DNA from: Bifidobacterium breve
GTDB lineage: Bacteria > Myxococcota_A > UBA796 > SXON01
Reading direction: 5' to 3'
DNA: 35,845 nucleotides
Assembly: GCA_943328795.2 (NCBI GenBank)
Contig: CALQBK020000028.1
Span: 1-35,845, forward strand
This document shows positions 8,283-15,779 of the stretch, one piece after another. The notes beneath the pieces were generated by a model. That model was not told where the DNA came from, did no database searches, and saw only the letters and a program-made list of their open reading frames with translations. The position numbers and the translations under genes are program-made. Numbering within the stretch: position 1 is the stretch's first letter; each line of letters opens with the position of its first letter.

Positions 8283-9536
8283 TCACCCGTCGAGCGCGCC
8301 GTCCAGGACCGGGATGCCCGGCAGCGCGTCGCCCGGGTCGACGTCGCCGAGGGCGAGCAGCGTGGCGCCGAGCACCTGCGGTGTGATGTCGTCGCCGCTG
8401 TCCGTAGCGTCCCCGGTCGCGAGGTCGACCGGCACGCCGTACAGCCCGCTGTCGTAGCCGCCGATCACGCGGTTGGTCGACAGGTTGGGCCCGATCAGCA
8501 TCGCGGAGGTGTACGGCCAGTGGTCCTTGCCCGCCGACGGGTTCAGCAGCGGGCACCGCCCCATCTCCGAGATCACGACCACCACGGTCTCGTCGGCTAC
8601 GGTAGCGGCGATGCGCCCGGGCGTGGCCCGCAAGGCGTCGAGCAGCAGCACGAGCTCGGCGAACACGCCCTCGAAGTTGCGCGTCTGGTAGTAGTCGTTG
8701 CCGCTGTGCGTGTCCCACGTGTTGAGCGTGTAGTCGAGCGTCACGCAGCGCGAGAGCCCCAGCGCGAGCACGTCGACCGCGAGCGCGGCTTGGTCGGTGA
8801 ACGTCGACGCGCTCCAGTCCACGGCGTCGCGCGTGCCCTTGAGGCCCTCGCCCAGCGTGAGCCCGTTCAAGAAGCTCCCGAGCAACGCCTGGTCCTGCGT
8901 GTTCGTAGCCTTGTCGAGGAGCGCCTGGGAGCGCTCGGACAGGTAGCGGCTGACGCGCGCTTCGCTGGCGGCCGAGGGCGCGGACGCCGCCATGTCGCCG
9001 CGCGCGATGATGTCGCCCGCGAGCAGCGACGCGAGCTGCCCGTTCGACCCGGTGCGGCACGAGACGTCGGCCAGCACGCCCGGGTACGACGGGCCGGAGA
9101 TGACCAGGTTCGGCGCAGTGAACCCCGCGCCCGCTACCGCGAGCAGGGAGGGCCAGTCCGACAGCGTCTCCGACGTGCCCCCGGTGAACAGGCGGCGAAG
9201 GCTCGACGCGTGCGAGACCGCTTGCACGATCGTGCCGTTCACGAACATCGTGCGCTCGTAGTTCGCGTCCATGAACGCCCGGACGCTCGGGCGCTCGGGG
9301 TGATCGACGTACTGCAGCCCGCCGGCGGTGGCCGACGCGGCGTCCGGCTCCATGTCGACGCTCTGGCTCCCGAACACGGGCGCGAACACCCGGGTCGGGT
9401 CCCAGCCGCCGTAGCAGGTGACGAACAGGAAGTTCAGGTCACGCCCGGCGACGGTGCCGGCGGCGCGGGCGCGCGTAGGCAGCAACGCCGCGCCGAGCGC
9501 GCCGAGGCCAGTCGCGAGGAGCGTGCGACGGCGCAT
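8283..9536 (-). CDS. DUF1501 family protein with twin-arginine-like signal
   Basis: This 417-residue protein starts MRRRTLLATGLGALGAALL, a signal with consecutive arginines that looks like a Tat or Sec leader cleaved after ARA. Two segments mark the DUF1501 family, a sulfatase/phosphatase-like fold: TWDTHSGN, and TVVVVISEMGRCP followed by GKDHWPYT. No enzymatic activity is established for the family. The ATG at 9536 overlaps the TGA of the upstream CxxCH gene (TGATG), so the two are co-translated, as is common for DUF1501 genes and their cytochrome-like partners. The frame stays open upstream of this ATG, but that part has shadow-gene composition and no leader, so 9536 is the start. Confidence 0.88.
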   Translation of the reverse strand: MRRRTLLATGLGALGAALLPTRARAAGTVAGRDLNFLFVTCYGGWDPTRVFAPVFGSQSVDMEPDAASATAGGLQYVDHPERPSVRAFMDANYERTMFVNGTIVQAVSHASSLRRLFTGGTSETLSDWPSLLAVAGAGFTAPNLVISGPSYPGVLADVSCRTGSNGQLASLLAGDIIARGDMAASAPSAASEARVSRYLSERSQALLDKATNTQDQALLGSFLNGLTLGEGLKGTRDAVDWSASTFTDQAALAVDVLALGLSRCVTLDYTLNTWDTHSGNDYYQTRNFEGVFAELVLLLDALRATPGRIAATVADETVVVVISEMGRCPLLNPSAGKDHWPYTSAMLIGPNLSTNRVIGGYDSGLYGVPVDLATGDATDSGDDITPQVLGATLLALGDVDPGDALPGIPVLDGALDG

Positions 9537-11113
9537 CAGTAGATCACGAACGCGGGGTCGCGGAGCAGCGCGGTGAGCACGCCCGTCCAGGCGGCGGGGA
9601 TGTCGCCGTCCGCAGCGTACAGGTCGGACCAGAGCGCCACCAGGTCGGCCGACTCGGTGCCGTCGGGCTCTGAGCCGAGCACCGCGCGGTGCAGGTCGCG
9701 CACCTGGGCGGTGAACGTGGCGGCGTCGGTCCCCGGGGTCTCGGTCCACGACAGCCGGGTGAACAGCCGGGGCGCGTCCGGGTGGGCCTGGTCTTCGGCG
9801 ACGACGTAGCTGGCAGCGGCCTCCGCGAGCCGCTCCTGCACGAGCAGCGTGGTGGGGTTGGGGCGCGACGCGTTGGTGACCACGAAGTGCCCGTCCGCCC
9901 CGCCTGCGAGCGCCCGGACCCCGATCGCGTCGTTGCGGAAGAGGTCCCAGCCGTCCTCGCGCAACCGGTAGCCGGTCAGCCCCTCGACCTGCGCGGCGAG
10001 CAGGTCCGGCGACGCCAGCTTCCGCGTCGCGTCAGCCTCCGACTCTGCCGCCCGGTAGGCCGGGTCCCGGAACATGGAGCGGTACAACGCGCGCAGCGTG
10101 AGCCCCCCGTGGATGAAGTCGTCCCGGTGCCCGACCAGCGCGGTCTCGTCCTCGGCCGTCGGCTCGCGCTGCAGCAGCGTGTGCCAGGCCTGCCGGACGG
10201 CGCAGGTGACGAACCGGTTGTCCGACGCGATGTGACCCGGGAGCTCGGCCATGCCGGTGCTCGGCGCGCCGTAGTACCCTGGCGCCACGCCGGAGTACTG
10301 CTGCCAGGTGTATTGCCGCTCGGGGTGCCACGTCAGGTGCTCGAGCGGGTCCTCCTCGAACTGGTAGTAGTAGCCGTAGAAGTGGCTCGCGAGCGGGTCG
10401 AGCGACTTGTGGCAGTACACGCACGACGGGTTGGTGGCGATGGCCTCCTTGACGGCTTCGTCGCTGGAGAGGTCCACCGTGCGGTCGAACGGCACGTCGT
10501 ACGCGAGGAAGTCTTCGCAGAGCAGCAGGCGCGCCACCGCGTTCGCCCGGCCCCGGTTCATGTTGGACTCGGTGGTGGTGTAGCGCCACCAGAACCCGTT
10601 CGTAGCGAGCACCCCGCCGGGCGGGCGACCGTCGGTGTAGTGCACGGCCTGCCAGCCGGCCTGGCCTGCGGGGTAGTCGACCGGCCACGCGGCCGCGAGC
10701 GTCTCGTCCACCAGCGTCCAATCGGCGGTCACGATGTCGGTCCAGGGCTTGTCTTCGGCGGCCACGCGGGCGATCAGCGCGAGGGGCTCTTCGCCCGCGG
10801 CCTGGGCGAAAGCAGCCTCGTCGTCGAGCCCGACGGACGCTGCCGTGACGACCCACGCGTCCTGCCGAGTCAGGTAGATGTCCGCGTAGATGCTGCGGAC
10901 GCGCTCTTCGAAGCGCCCGTCCAGCAGCAGACCGTCGAGCGCCGCGTCGACCGCGTCGGGGGTCGCGAGCAGGCCGATGGCGTCGAGCTCAGCGAGGGTC
11001 GGACGGACGCCACGCACGTCCAGGCTCGCGCGCGTGTACAGCTCCGTCGGGGAGAGCTCCGCCGGCCCGGGCGACGGGTCGACGTGGCACGCGAGCCAGA
11101 GGATCAGCCCCAC
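9536..11113 (-). CDS. DUF1588/DUF1549-like lipoprotein with one CxxCH motif, partner of DUF1501
   Basis: This 525-residue protein starts VGLILWLAC, an extremely short lipoprotein signal with Cys9. A region on the theme VRPTLAELDAI follows, and a CVYCHKSLDPLASHF segment resembles the conserved CxxCH-IDP element of the DUF1588 group, where it may bind haem c. Such proteins are typically encoded beside DUF1501 or DUF1552 proteins in Myxococcota and Planctomycetes; their function is unknown. The GTG at 11113 has GGGAGG seven bases upstream and overlaps the end of the preceding lipoprotein gene by ten bases. The frame continues upstream of this GTG antisense-like and was not included. The family call rests on the CxxCH region and the neighbour, so it is moderately sure. 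Confidence 0.7.
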   Translation of the reverse strand: MGLILWLACHVDPSPGPAELSPTELYTRASLDVRGVRPTLAELDAIGLLATPDAVDAALDGLLLDGRFEERVRSIYADIYLTRQDAWVVTAASVGLDDEAAFAQAAGEEPLALIARVAAEDKPWTDIVTADWTLVDETLAAAWPVDYPAGQAGWQAVHYTDGRPPGGVLATNGFWWRYTTTESNMNRGRANAVARLLLCEDFLAYDVPFDRTVDLSSDEAVKEAIATNPSCVYCHKSLDPLASHFYGYYYQFEEDPLEHLTWHPERQYTWQQYSGVAPGYYGAPSTGMAELPGHIASDNRFVTCAVRQAWHTLLQREPTAEDETALVGHRDDFIHGGLTLRALYRSMFRDPAYRAAESEADATRKLASPDLLAAQVEGLTGYRLREDGWDLFRNDAIGVRALAGGADGHFVVTNASRPNPTTLLVQERLAEAAASYVVAEDQAHPDAPRLFTRLSWTETPGTDAATFTAQVRDLHRAVLGSEPDGTESADLVALWSDLYAADGDIPAAWTGVLTALLRDPAFVIY

Positions 11114-11988
11114 GGCCGGCCCTCCCACGCCATCAGCGCGGTCGCGTCGGGGCAAGCGAGCCCCAGCGGGGCGCCGTTGACCGAGATGTCCCCGCAGCCG
11201 TCGCAGTCCCCGGGCGCGCCGAACACAACGTCGTAGGCGACGCCGTCTACGCCAAAGGCCGTGACAGCGCCGTCCGGCTCGAGCGGGCAGTCGTCCATCG
11301 CCTGGAGCTGGAACCCGTCCTCCGCGAACGTGAGGTCGTTGAACCAGAACCCCGGGGCGTCGCCCTCGACGCCGGACAGCCCGCCGTTGAACGCCGAGTA
11401 CGTCCCCCCGGCGTCCGATTGAAAGCTCCCGGTGAGCTCCAACGACAGCGCCGGGTCGTCGAGCCAACCGGCTCCAGGGTACCGAAATTCGCCGCGCCAC
11501 GTCGCATCCGCGTGCGTGGTGCCGCTCGGGTTCGTGCACTCGAAGTCGCGGAGCTCCCCCCAACCGTTCCAGTCCCCGGCGTCGTCCGTCACCTGCGCGA
11601 ACCCGTAGTAGCTGCTGTCGAGAGCGCAGGTCTCGCCGGCGATCACCGCGTTGCGGGAGATGTACGAGAGCGCCCACCCGTCGAAGTGTGCTCCCGCACC
11701 GGTGTCACAGGCGTCTTCCCAGTAGAGCTGCGGGAAGTACATCGGGTCGACCGCCGGGCAGGTGCTGTCAATCCGCTGGAGCACCTGCTCGTAGGCCGCG
11801 AAGCCCTGGTCCGGGTCGAGCGTCGGGAGGAGCGCGTAGACTGCCTCCAAGCTCGCCGTGACGTCGTCGGGGGAGAGCGTCGGCTGCCCGGCTACCCCGG
11901 GATCGAACGTCCAGGCGGCGGGGCCGCTGTCGTCGCTCGGGTGGCTGCACCCGAGCAAGGCGAAGAGCAGTAGCGATTCCCAGGCCAT
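11104..11988 (-). CDS. Uncharacterised lipoprotein, first gene of the DUF1501 operon
   Basis: I do not recognise this protein. It has 294 residues from the ATG at 11988: MAWESLLLFALLGC with a lipobox ending at Cys14, a short Ser/Asp linker, then a Trp- and Cys-rich extracytoplasmic domain (for example CALDSSYYGF, WRGEFRYPGAGW and CDGCGDISV) that looks like a beta-rich surface domain. An in-frame ATG at 12027 would give a longer leader with basic residues (MSRGTRSQR), so the start is uncertain. A TATACT box on the same strand just before 11988 could be a -10 element. The gene overlaps the next one by ten bases, so it is probably functionally tied to the CxxCH and DUF1501 proteins. Confidence 0.68.
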   Translation of the reverse strand: MAWESLLLFALLGCSHPSDDSGPAAWTFDPGVAGQPTLSPDDVTASLEAVYALLPTLDPDQGFAAYEQVLQRIDSTCPAVDPMYFPQLYWEDACDTGAGAHFDGWALSYISRNAVIAGETCALDSSYYGFAQVTDDAGDWNGWGELRDFECTNPSGTTHADATWRGEFRYPGAGWLDDPALSLELTGSFQSDAGGTYSAFNGGLSGVEGDAPGFWFNDLTFAEDGFQLQAMDDCPLEPDGAVTAFGVDGVAYDVVFGAPGDCDGCGDISVNGAPLGLACPDATALMAWEGRPWG

Positions 11989-12087
11989 CGCGGCGAGTAT
12001 ACGCTGCGAGCGCGTGCCCCGCGACATCAGCGGCACGCCGCTTGCTACTGCGAGGATCATGCCCGCCCTGCCTGCTGACGCCAACCG

Positions 12088-13269
12088 ATGATGCGGATTA
12101 CGCCCCGGCGCGTGTCTGCCCCGGAACATCCTGTAAAGCCGAGCCCGGTCGGTGTACTCGTGGCGTTCAGTCGGTTGCTGGCTACGGTCACCGTGCCCAC
12201 GCAGGTGTTGAGCCACCTGATGGACACGGCGGCGGCGCACTTGGACGTCGGCGCGGTGGTGTTGTTGGGGCCGAGGGCGGACGACTCGACCGGGGTGTTG
12301 ATGGTGCGCGGGCTGCCGGAGGCGGTCGTGGGGACCCCCGCGGATGAGGTCGACGCGGCGCTGATCGATCGACTGCTGGAGGCCGCGCAAGGCCGCTGCA
12401 GCGCGGCTCGCGTCTTCCCGCTGGTCAGCGGCGGGGGGCTGTACGGATCGCTGCTGCTGTTGGACGGGGGCGGGAGGCCGGACCCCGCGCTCGACGAGCT
12501 CGCCGAGGTGATCACGGACATGGCGGCCGTGGCGCTCGACAGGGGGTTCCAGGAGGCCGAGCTGCAGCGTACGCTCGCGGCGTTGAAGGCCTCGCGCGAG
12601 GCGCTCCTCCGCGGGGAGCGGCTCAAAGTGCTCGGTGAGATGGCGGCGGTGGTCACCCACGAGGTGCGAAACCCCCTCGCGGCCATCGGCGGCGCGCTCC
12701 AAATCCTCGACCGCCGGCTCGAGGCTGCCGCCGCCGATCGGCAGATCGTCCGTCGCGTGTTGGAGCGATTGGCGGGCTTGAACTCGATGATCACCGAGCT
12801 GCTCACGTACGCCCGGCCGCGGGAGCTCACCGTGGCGAGGGTCGACCTGCTGGCGCTCGCCCGCGACGCCGTTGAAGGCGCGACGTCCGACGCCGCCAGC
12901 GCGGGGGTGACCTTTCGCGTGGTCGGTGAGCCGCTGCTCTGCCGCGGGGACCGCGCGCAGCTGGGCGGGGTCGTGCTCAACCTGGTGATCAACGCCGTCC
13001 AAGCGATGAAGGGCCAGGGGAAGGTGGAGCTCACGGTCCGGTGCCCGGGCGACTGGGCTGAGGTGGCGGTGGCCGACACGGGGCCCGGCGTGCCGGAGGC
13101 GCTGCGCGCGCAGATCTTCGAGCCCTTCTTCACGACACGGGGGGGCGGGACCGGGCTCGGCCTGGCGATCGCCCGGGGCGTGGCCGAGCGCCACGGGGGC
13201 CAGCTCGTGCTGGCAGACGCGGCAGACCCAGGTGCGACGTTCGTCCTTCGCCTGCCCACCATGGGATAA
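12088..13269 (+). CDS. Soluble sensor histidine kinase with N-terminal GAF-like domain
   Basis: This 393-residue protein has no membrane segment. Residues 25-150 look like a GAF sensory domain, followed by a short coiled coil (about 153-185). The dimerisation/phospho-acceptor helix carries His191 in VVTHEVRNPLAAI, and an HATPase domain has the N box NLVINAVQAM, G1 DTGPGVP, F box FEPFFTT and G2 GGGTGLGLAI. The HisKA and ATPase sequences are NtrB-like. No cognate regulator is adjacent in the same operon. The nearest regulators are the atypical OmpR-type gene at 15098-15715 and the NtrC-type gene at 17920. The stop codon region overlaps the likely beginning of the universal stress protein frame. 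The ligand of the GAF domain cannot be predicted. Confidence 0.92.
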   Translation: MMRITPRRVSAPEHPVKPSPVGVLVAFSRLLATVTVPTQVLSHLMDTAAAHLDVGAVVLLGPRADDSTGVLMVRGLPEAVVGTPADEVDAALIDRLLEAAQGRCSAARVFPLVSGGGLYGSLLLLDGGGRPDPALDELAEVITDMAAVALDRGFQEAELQRTLAALKASREALLRGERLKVLGEMAAVVTHEVRNPLAAIGGALQILDRRLEAAAADRQIVRRVLERLAGLNSMITELLTYARPRELTVARVDLLALARDAVEGATSDAASAGVTFRVVGEPLLCRGDRAQLGGVVLNLVINAVQAMKGQGKVELTVRCPGDWAEVAVADTGPGVPEALRAQIFEPFFTTRGGGTGLGLAIARGVAERHGGQLVLADAADPGATFVLRLPTMG

Positions 13270-13697
13270 GTGCCCGCGTCACTGACTTTTCTGCCGGGTC
13301 CGACCACGCCTTGCGCTTGGCGATCTCGATGGCCAGGAAGGACCTCGGCACCATCACGCTGATGCACGTTGCCCCCTTCCCGCCCACGGTCGTCGGCGAC
13401 GTGTACGGCCCGATGCCGATGCTCGACGTGGAGCCGGTGATCGCCCAGATCGGGGCGGAGTCCCGCCACCTCGTCGCGCGGCAGGCGGCGCAGGAGATCC
13501 CCGCGGACGTGCCGTGGACGCCCCTCGTGGTGATGGGCTTCCCGGCCGACGAGATCGCCGCGCAGCTCGAGCGCGGTGGGTACGACCTGGTCGTGATGGG
13601 CACGCACGGTCGGCGGGGGCTTACGCACTTCTTCCTGGGCTCGGTCGCCGAGCGCGTGCTGCGCCACTCGCCGGTCCCCGTCCTAGTGACGCGCTGA
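13266..13697 (+). CDS. Universal stress protein (UspA family), start codon unclear
   Basis: This is a single-domain Usp of about 130-144 residues with the ATP-binding signature GTHGRRGLTHFFLGS followed by VAERVLRHSPVPVLVTR. Homology clearly extends upstream: TDFSAGSDHALRLA is encoded from about 13281 and matches the N-terminal family motif. In this frame the first standard start codon is TTG at 13311, which would cut off that motif, and no ATG, GTG, TTG or CTG exists in frame between 13143 and 13310. The boundary given begins at ATA (13266), which overlaps the kinase stop as ATAA, where the other junctions of the window usually have ATGA. Usp proteins bind ATP and support survival under stress. 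The family is certain, the start is not. Confidence 0.82.
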   Translation: MSARVTDFSAGSDHALRLAISMARKDLGTITLMHVAPFPPTVVGDVYGPMPMLDVEPVIAQIGAESRHLVARQAAQEIPADVPWTPLVVMGFPADEIAAQLERGGYDLVVMGTHGRRGLTHFFLGSVAERVLRHSPVPVLVTR

Positions 13698-14134
13698 TGC
13701 GCGGGTTTGCGCTCCCGGCGCTCCTGCTCGCGGGGCTCACGGCCAGGCAGGCGGTCGCGGGCGAGCCCGTCGCCGAGCCCGGCCCGACGTTGCAGCAGAG
13801 CCCGACGGCGGTGGTGCCTCCCCTGTTGGATCCCGCCGCGCAGGTGTCCTTTCGCGCGCTCACCACGCTGGACACCACCGGCCTGTCGTTCACCTCCTGC
13901 GCCCCGACCACGCCGCGCCCGGCGACCCCTGGGAGCGGGACCGTCGTGTTCGAGCTCCAGCTTCGGCGAGGTCACGTCTCCCTCGTGTCCGTCATGAGCG
14001 CGGACGACGCGGCCGCGCCCTACCAGGAGTGCCTGACGCGAGTCCTCACCGACTACGCGTGGCCCGTCCGGCGTGGCACCCTGCGCGTGCCGGTTGAGGT
14101 CGCGCCGACACCGGGTGCGACGGGCGGTGGGTGA
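13697..14134 (+). CDS. Small secreted protein, TonB C-terminal/AgmX-like domain
   Basis: This 145-residue protein has a clear signal peptide (MRGFALPALLLAGLTARQAVA, cleavage near residue 21). After a Pro-rich stretch comes GTVVFELQLRRGHVSLV, then a conserved-looking Cys and Leu-rich helix (YQECLTRVLTDYAWPV), then GTLRVPVEV. This pattern of strand, helix with Cys, Trp-Pro and final strand resembles the TonB C-terminal fold and the AgmX/PglI C-terminal domain common in myxobacteria. No transmembrane or Pro-rich TonB body is present, so it is a stand-alone periplasmic domain. The ATG overlaps the Usp stop (TGATG), making a three-gene unit with kinase and Usp. The domain call is by pattern and only moderately sure. 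Confidence 0.55.
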   Translation: MRGFALPALLLAGLTARQAVAGEPVAEPGPTLQQSPTAVVPPLLDPAAQVSFRALTTLDTTGLSFTSCAPTTPRPATPGSGTVVFELQLRRGHVSLVSVMSADDAAAPYQECLTRVLTDYAWPVRRGTLRVPVEVAPTPGATGGG

Positions 14135-14148
14135 GGCAACGCGCACGG

Positions 14149-14174
14149 GGCCTGTGTGAAAGTCCTCACGGGCC
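14149..14174. terminator. Hairpin between convergent genes, possible two-way terminator
   Basis: The arms GGCCTGTGTG (14149-14158) and CTCACGGGCC (14165-14174) pair over ten positions with one wobble and one mismatch around the loop AAAGTC. The hairpin lies in the 61-base gap between two genes that converge, where terminators are expected. No T-run follows on either strand, so intrinsic termination is uncertain. Confidence 0.4.
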
Positions 14175-14195
14175 AGCCGCCGCACCGCGCGCCGG

Positions 14196-15068
14196 TCAGG
14201 GGTTGTCGGGCTCTCCGTCCACGTCGACGTGGATGATCACGTCCGCCCCCGCGACCGCTACACGCAGCGCGGCCTCCAGCGCGTCGGCGCGCCGGTGCCC
14301 CTCGGCGAGGGTCAGCGTCCCGTCCAGCACGACGTGCAGCTCGATGAACTTGCTCCGCCCGCTCTTCCGGGTGCGGAGCGCGTGCCACCCGAGGAGCCCG
14401 GGCGTGCCTTGCAGCACGGCCTCGATCGCCGTGAGCTCCTCCGCGGGCAAGCTGCTGTCCACCAGCTCTGCGAGCACCTCGCGTGCCAGCCCGATGATCG
14501 ACGGCACCATCAGCGCGCTCACGCAGAGCGCTGCGACGTCGTCGGCCTCCGCGTGGCCGGTCAGCCGCGTGACGGCCAGGCCGATCAGCGCGGCGATCCC
14601 CGAGATCGCGTCCATCTGGTAGTGCACGGCGTCCGAGCTGAGCACCAACGACCGTTGCTCCTTCCCGGCGCGCTTGAGCATTCGCGCCAAGGCGGCGGAC
14701 ACCAGCATCGAGGCGACGAGCCCGATCATCGCGCTCCCCGCCAGGGGTGCCGTGCGGGCGGCCCCGAGCAGCCCCTTGATCGCGGTGGTCGCTACCCAGC
14801 CGGCGCCGGCGACCAGGAACAGCACTTGTCCGAGCCCGGCCAAGGCCTCGACCTTCCCGTGCCCGTACGGGTGCCCCTCGTCCGCCGGTTGAGCGGCGTA
14901 GCGCGCAAGCCCGTGGTTGCTGAGCGAAACCACCGCGTCGCCAAGGGAGTCGACGGCTGAGGCCAACACCACGTGGGAGCCCGTCGCCAACGCGAGGCCC
15001 GCCTTGGCCACGCCCAGGATCAGCGAGACGGCCGAGGCCTTCAGCAACGTGGTTTCAGTTTGAGACAT
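14196..15068 (-). CDS. Cation diffusion facilitator (FieF/YiiP-like divalent metal efflux)
   Basis: This 290-residue inner-membrane transporter has about six transmembrane helices and a cytoplasmic C-terminal domain. The transport site is intact: Asp40 and Asp44 in SAVDSLGD, and His149 and Asp153 in HYQMD, with the same spacings as site A of E. coli YiiP. The second site is also matched by spacing: Asp63, His66 and His70 in the HPYGHGK loop. These proteins exchange Zn(II), Fe(II), Cd(II) or similar ions for protons. The ATG at 15068 starts a normal family N-terminus; the open frame upstream of it lacks similarity. The gene follows the OmpR-type regulator by 29 bases on the same strand and is probably co-transcribed with it, which suggests metal-responsive control. 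Confidence 0.93.
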   Translation of the reverse strand: MSQTETTLLKASAVSLILGVAKAGLALATGSHVVLASAVDSLGDAVVSLSNHGLARYAAQPADEGHPYGHGKVEALAGLGQVLFLVAGAGWVATTAIKGLLGAARTAPLAGSAMIGLVASMLVSAALARMLKRAGKEQRSLVLSSDAVHYQMDAISGIAALIGLAVTRLTGHAEADDVAALCVSALMVPSIIGLAREVLAELVDSSLPAEELTAIEAVLQGTPGLLGWHALRTRKSGRSKFIELHVVLDGTLTLAEGHRRADALEAALRVAVAGADVIIHVDVDGEPDNP

Positions 15069-15097
15069 CCGGGGGCTTACCCCGGCGCTGCCCGAGA

Positions 15098-15715
15098 TCA
15101 GGCTGCCGCCGCGATCGACGTCGCCAGCCTGTACCCGAGGCCGCGAACGCACTCGATCCGCACGTCCGCCCCGGCGTCGCGAAGCCGGTGGCGGAGGTGG
15201 CTCACCGCTACGTCCACCACGTTGGTGCCGGGATCGTGGCTGGTCTGCCACACCTCGAGCAGCAGGGTGGAGCGGCTCACGACATCGCCCGCTGCCCGTG
15301 CCAGTGCGCCCAAAAGGCAGAGATCATGCCCGGAGAGGGGGAGCGTCGCCCCGCGCCAGCTGGCGCGCCGCGCCCTCGGGTCCACGCTCAGGTCTCCGGC
15401 GGTGACGCCGGCCTCGTCTTGGGACAGGCGTGGGACGAGCGCGTCCAGGCCACCGCCGTCGAGCTCCCAGGCGCCTTGGCCCTCCGCCCGCCCCGTGCGC
15501 AGGCAGAACACGGGGACCCTGTAGTCGAGCAGTTGGCGCGGCACGGCCGCTGACACCATCGCGGCGTCGATGACCAGCAGGTCGGCCACCGGGCCGGGCA
15601 GCGGACGACCGGGCACAAACGATCGCGCCGTGGTCACGAGGTGGCCTTCGCGGGTGAGCGCGCGACTGAGGAACCCCGCGAGCTGCAGCTTGTCTTCGAT
15701 CAACGTGATTCTCAT
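15098..15715 (-). CDS. OmpR/PhoB-type transcriptional regulator with degenerate receiver domain
   Basis: This 205-residue protein has an N-terminal receiver-like domain (1-100) and a C-terminal winged helix (about 107-197) with the OmpR-type segments DVAVSHLRHRL and RGLGYRL. The receiver keeps the acidic pair Glu7-Asp8 and an aspartate (Asp50, VIDAAM) at about the phosphorylation position. The conserved Lys-Pro of the last strand is absent (DALVPRL), and the domain is shorter than usual. It may work without phosphorylation. AGGTGG precedes the ATG at a good distance. A 23-base near-perfect palindrome lies 28 bases upstream of the start. The downstream gene is a metal exporter, a likely target. 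Confidence 0.85.
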   Translation of the reverse strand: MRITLIEDKLQLAGFLSRALTREGHLVTTARSFVPGRPLPGPVADLLVIDAAMVSAAVPRQLLDYRVPVFCLRTGRAEGQGAWELDGGGLDALVPRLSQDEAGVTAGDLSVDPRARRASWRGATLPLSGHDLCLLGALARAAGDVVSRSTLLLEVWQTSHDPGTNVVDVAVSHLRHRLRDAGADVRIECVRGLGYRLATSIAAAA

Positions 15716-15742
15716 GGGGCCACCTGGCGGGAGGGTGTGTCA

Positions 15743-15765
15743 TTTCAAACAGAGTCTGTGTGAAA
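15743..15765. promoter_or_regulatory. Near-perfect 23-base palindrome upstream of the OmpR-type regulator
   Basis: The arms TTTCAAACAGA and TCTGTGTGAAA flank a single central G, with one mismatch. It sits in the 64-base gap between the CoA-transferase stop and the regulator start, both minus strand. The position fits an operator for autoregulation of the regulator/metal-exporter pair. A terminator hairpin of the upstream gene is an alternative, but there is no T-run. Confidence 0.5.
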
Positions 15766-15779
15766 GGACACTGTGTGGG

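Noticed and set aside
9537-9749. Possible N-terminal extension of the DUF1501 protein.
   Set aside because: The extra residues are Arg/Pro/Gly-rich shadow sequence; the real start shows a signal peptide and the usual overlap with the upstream gene.
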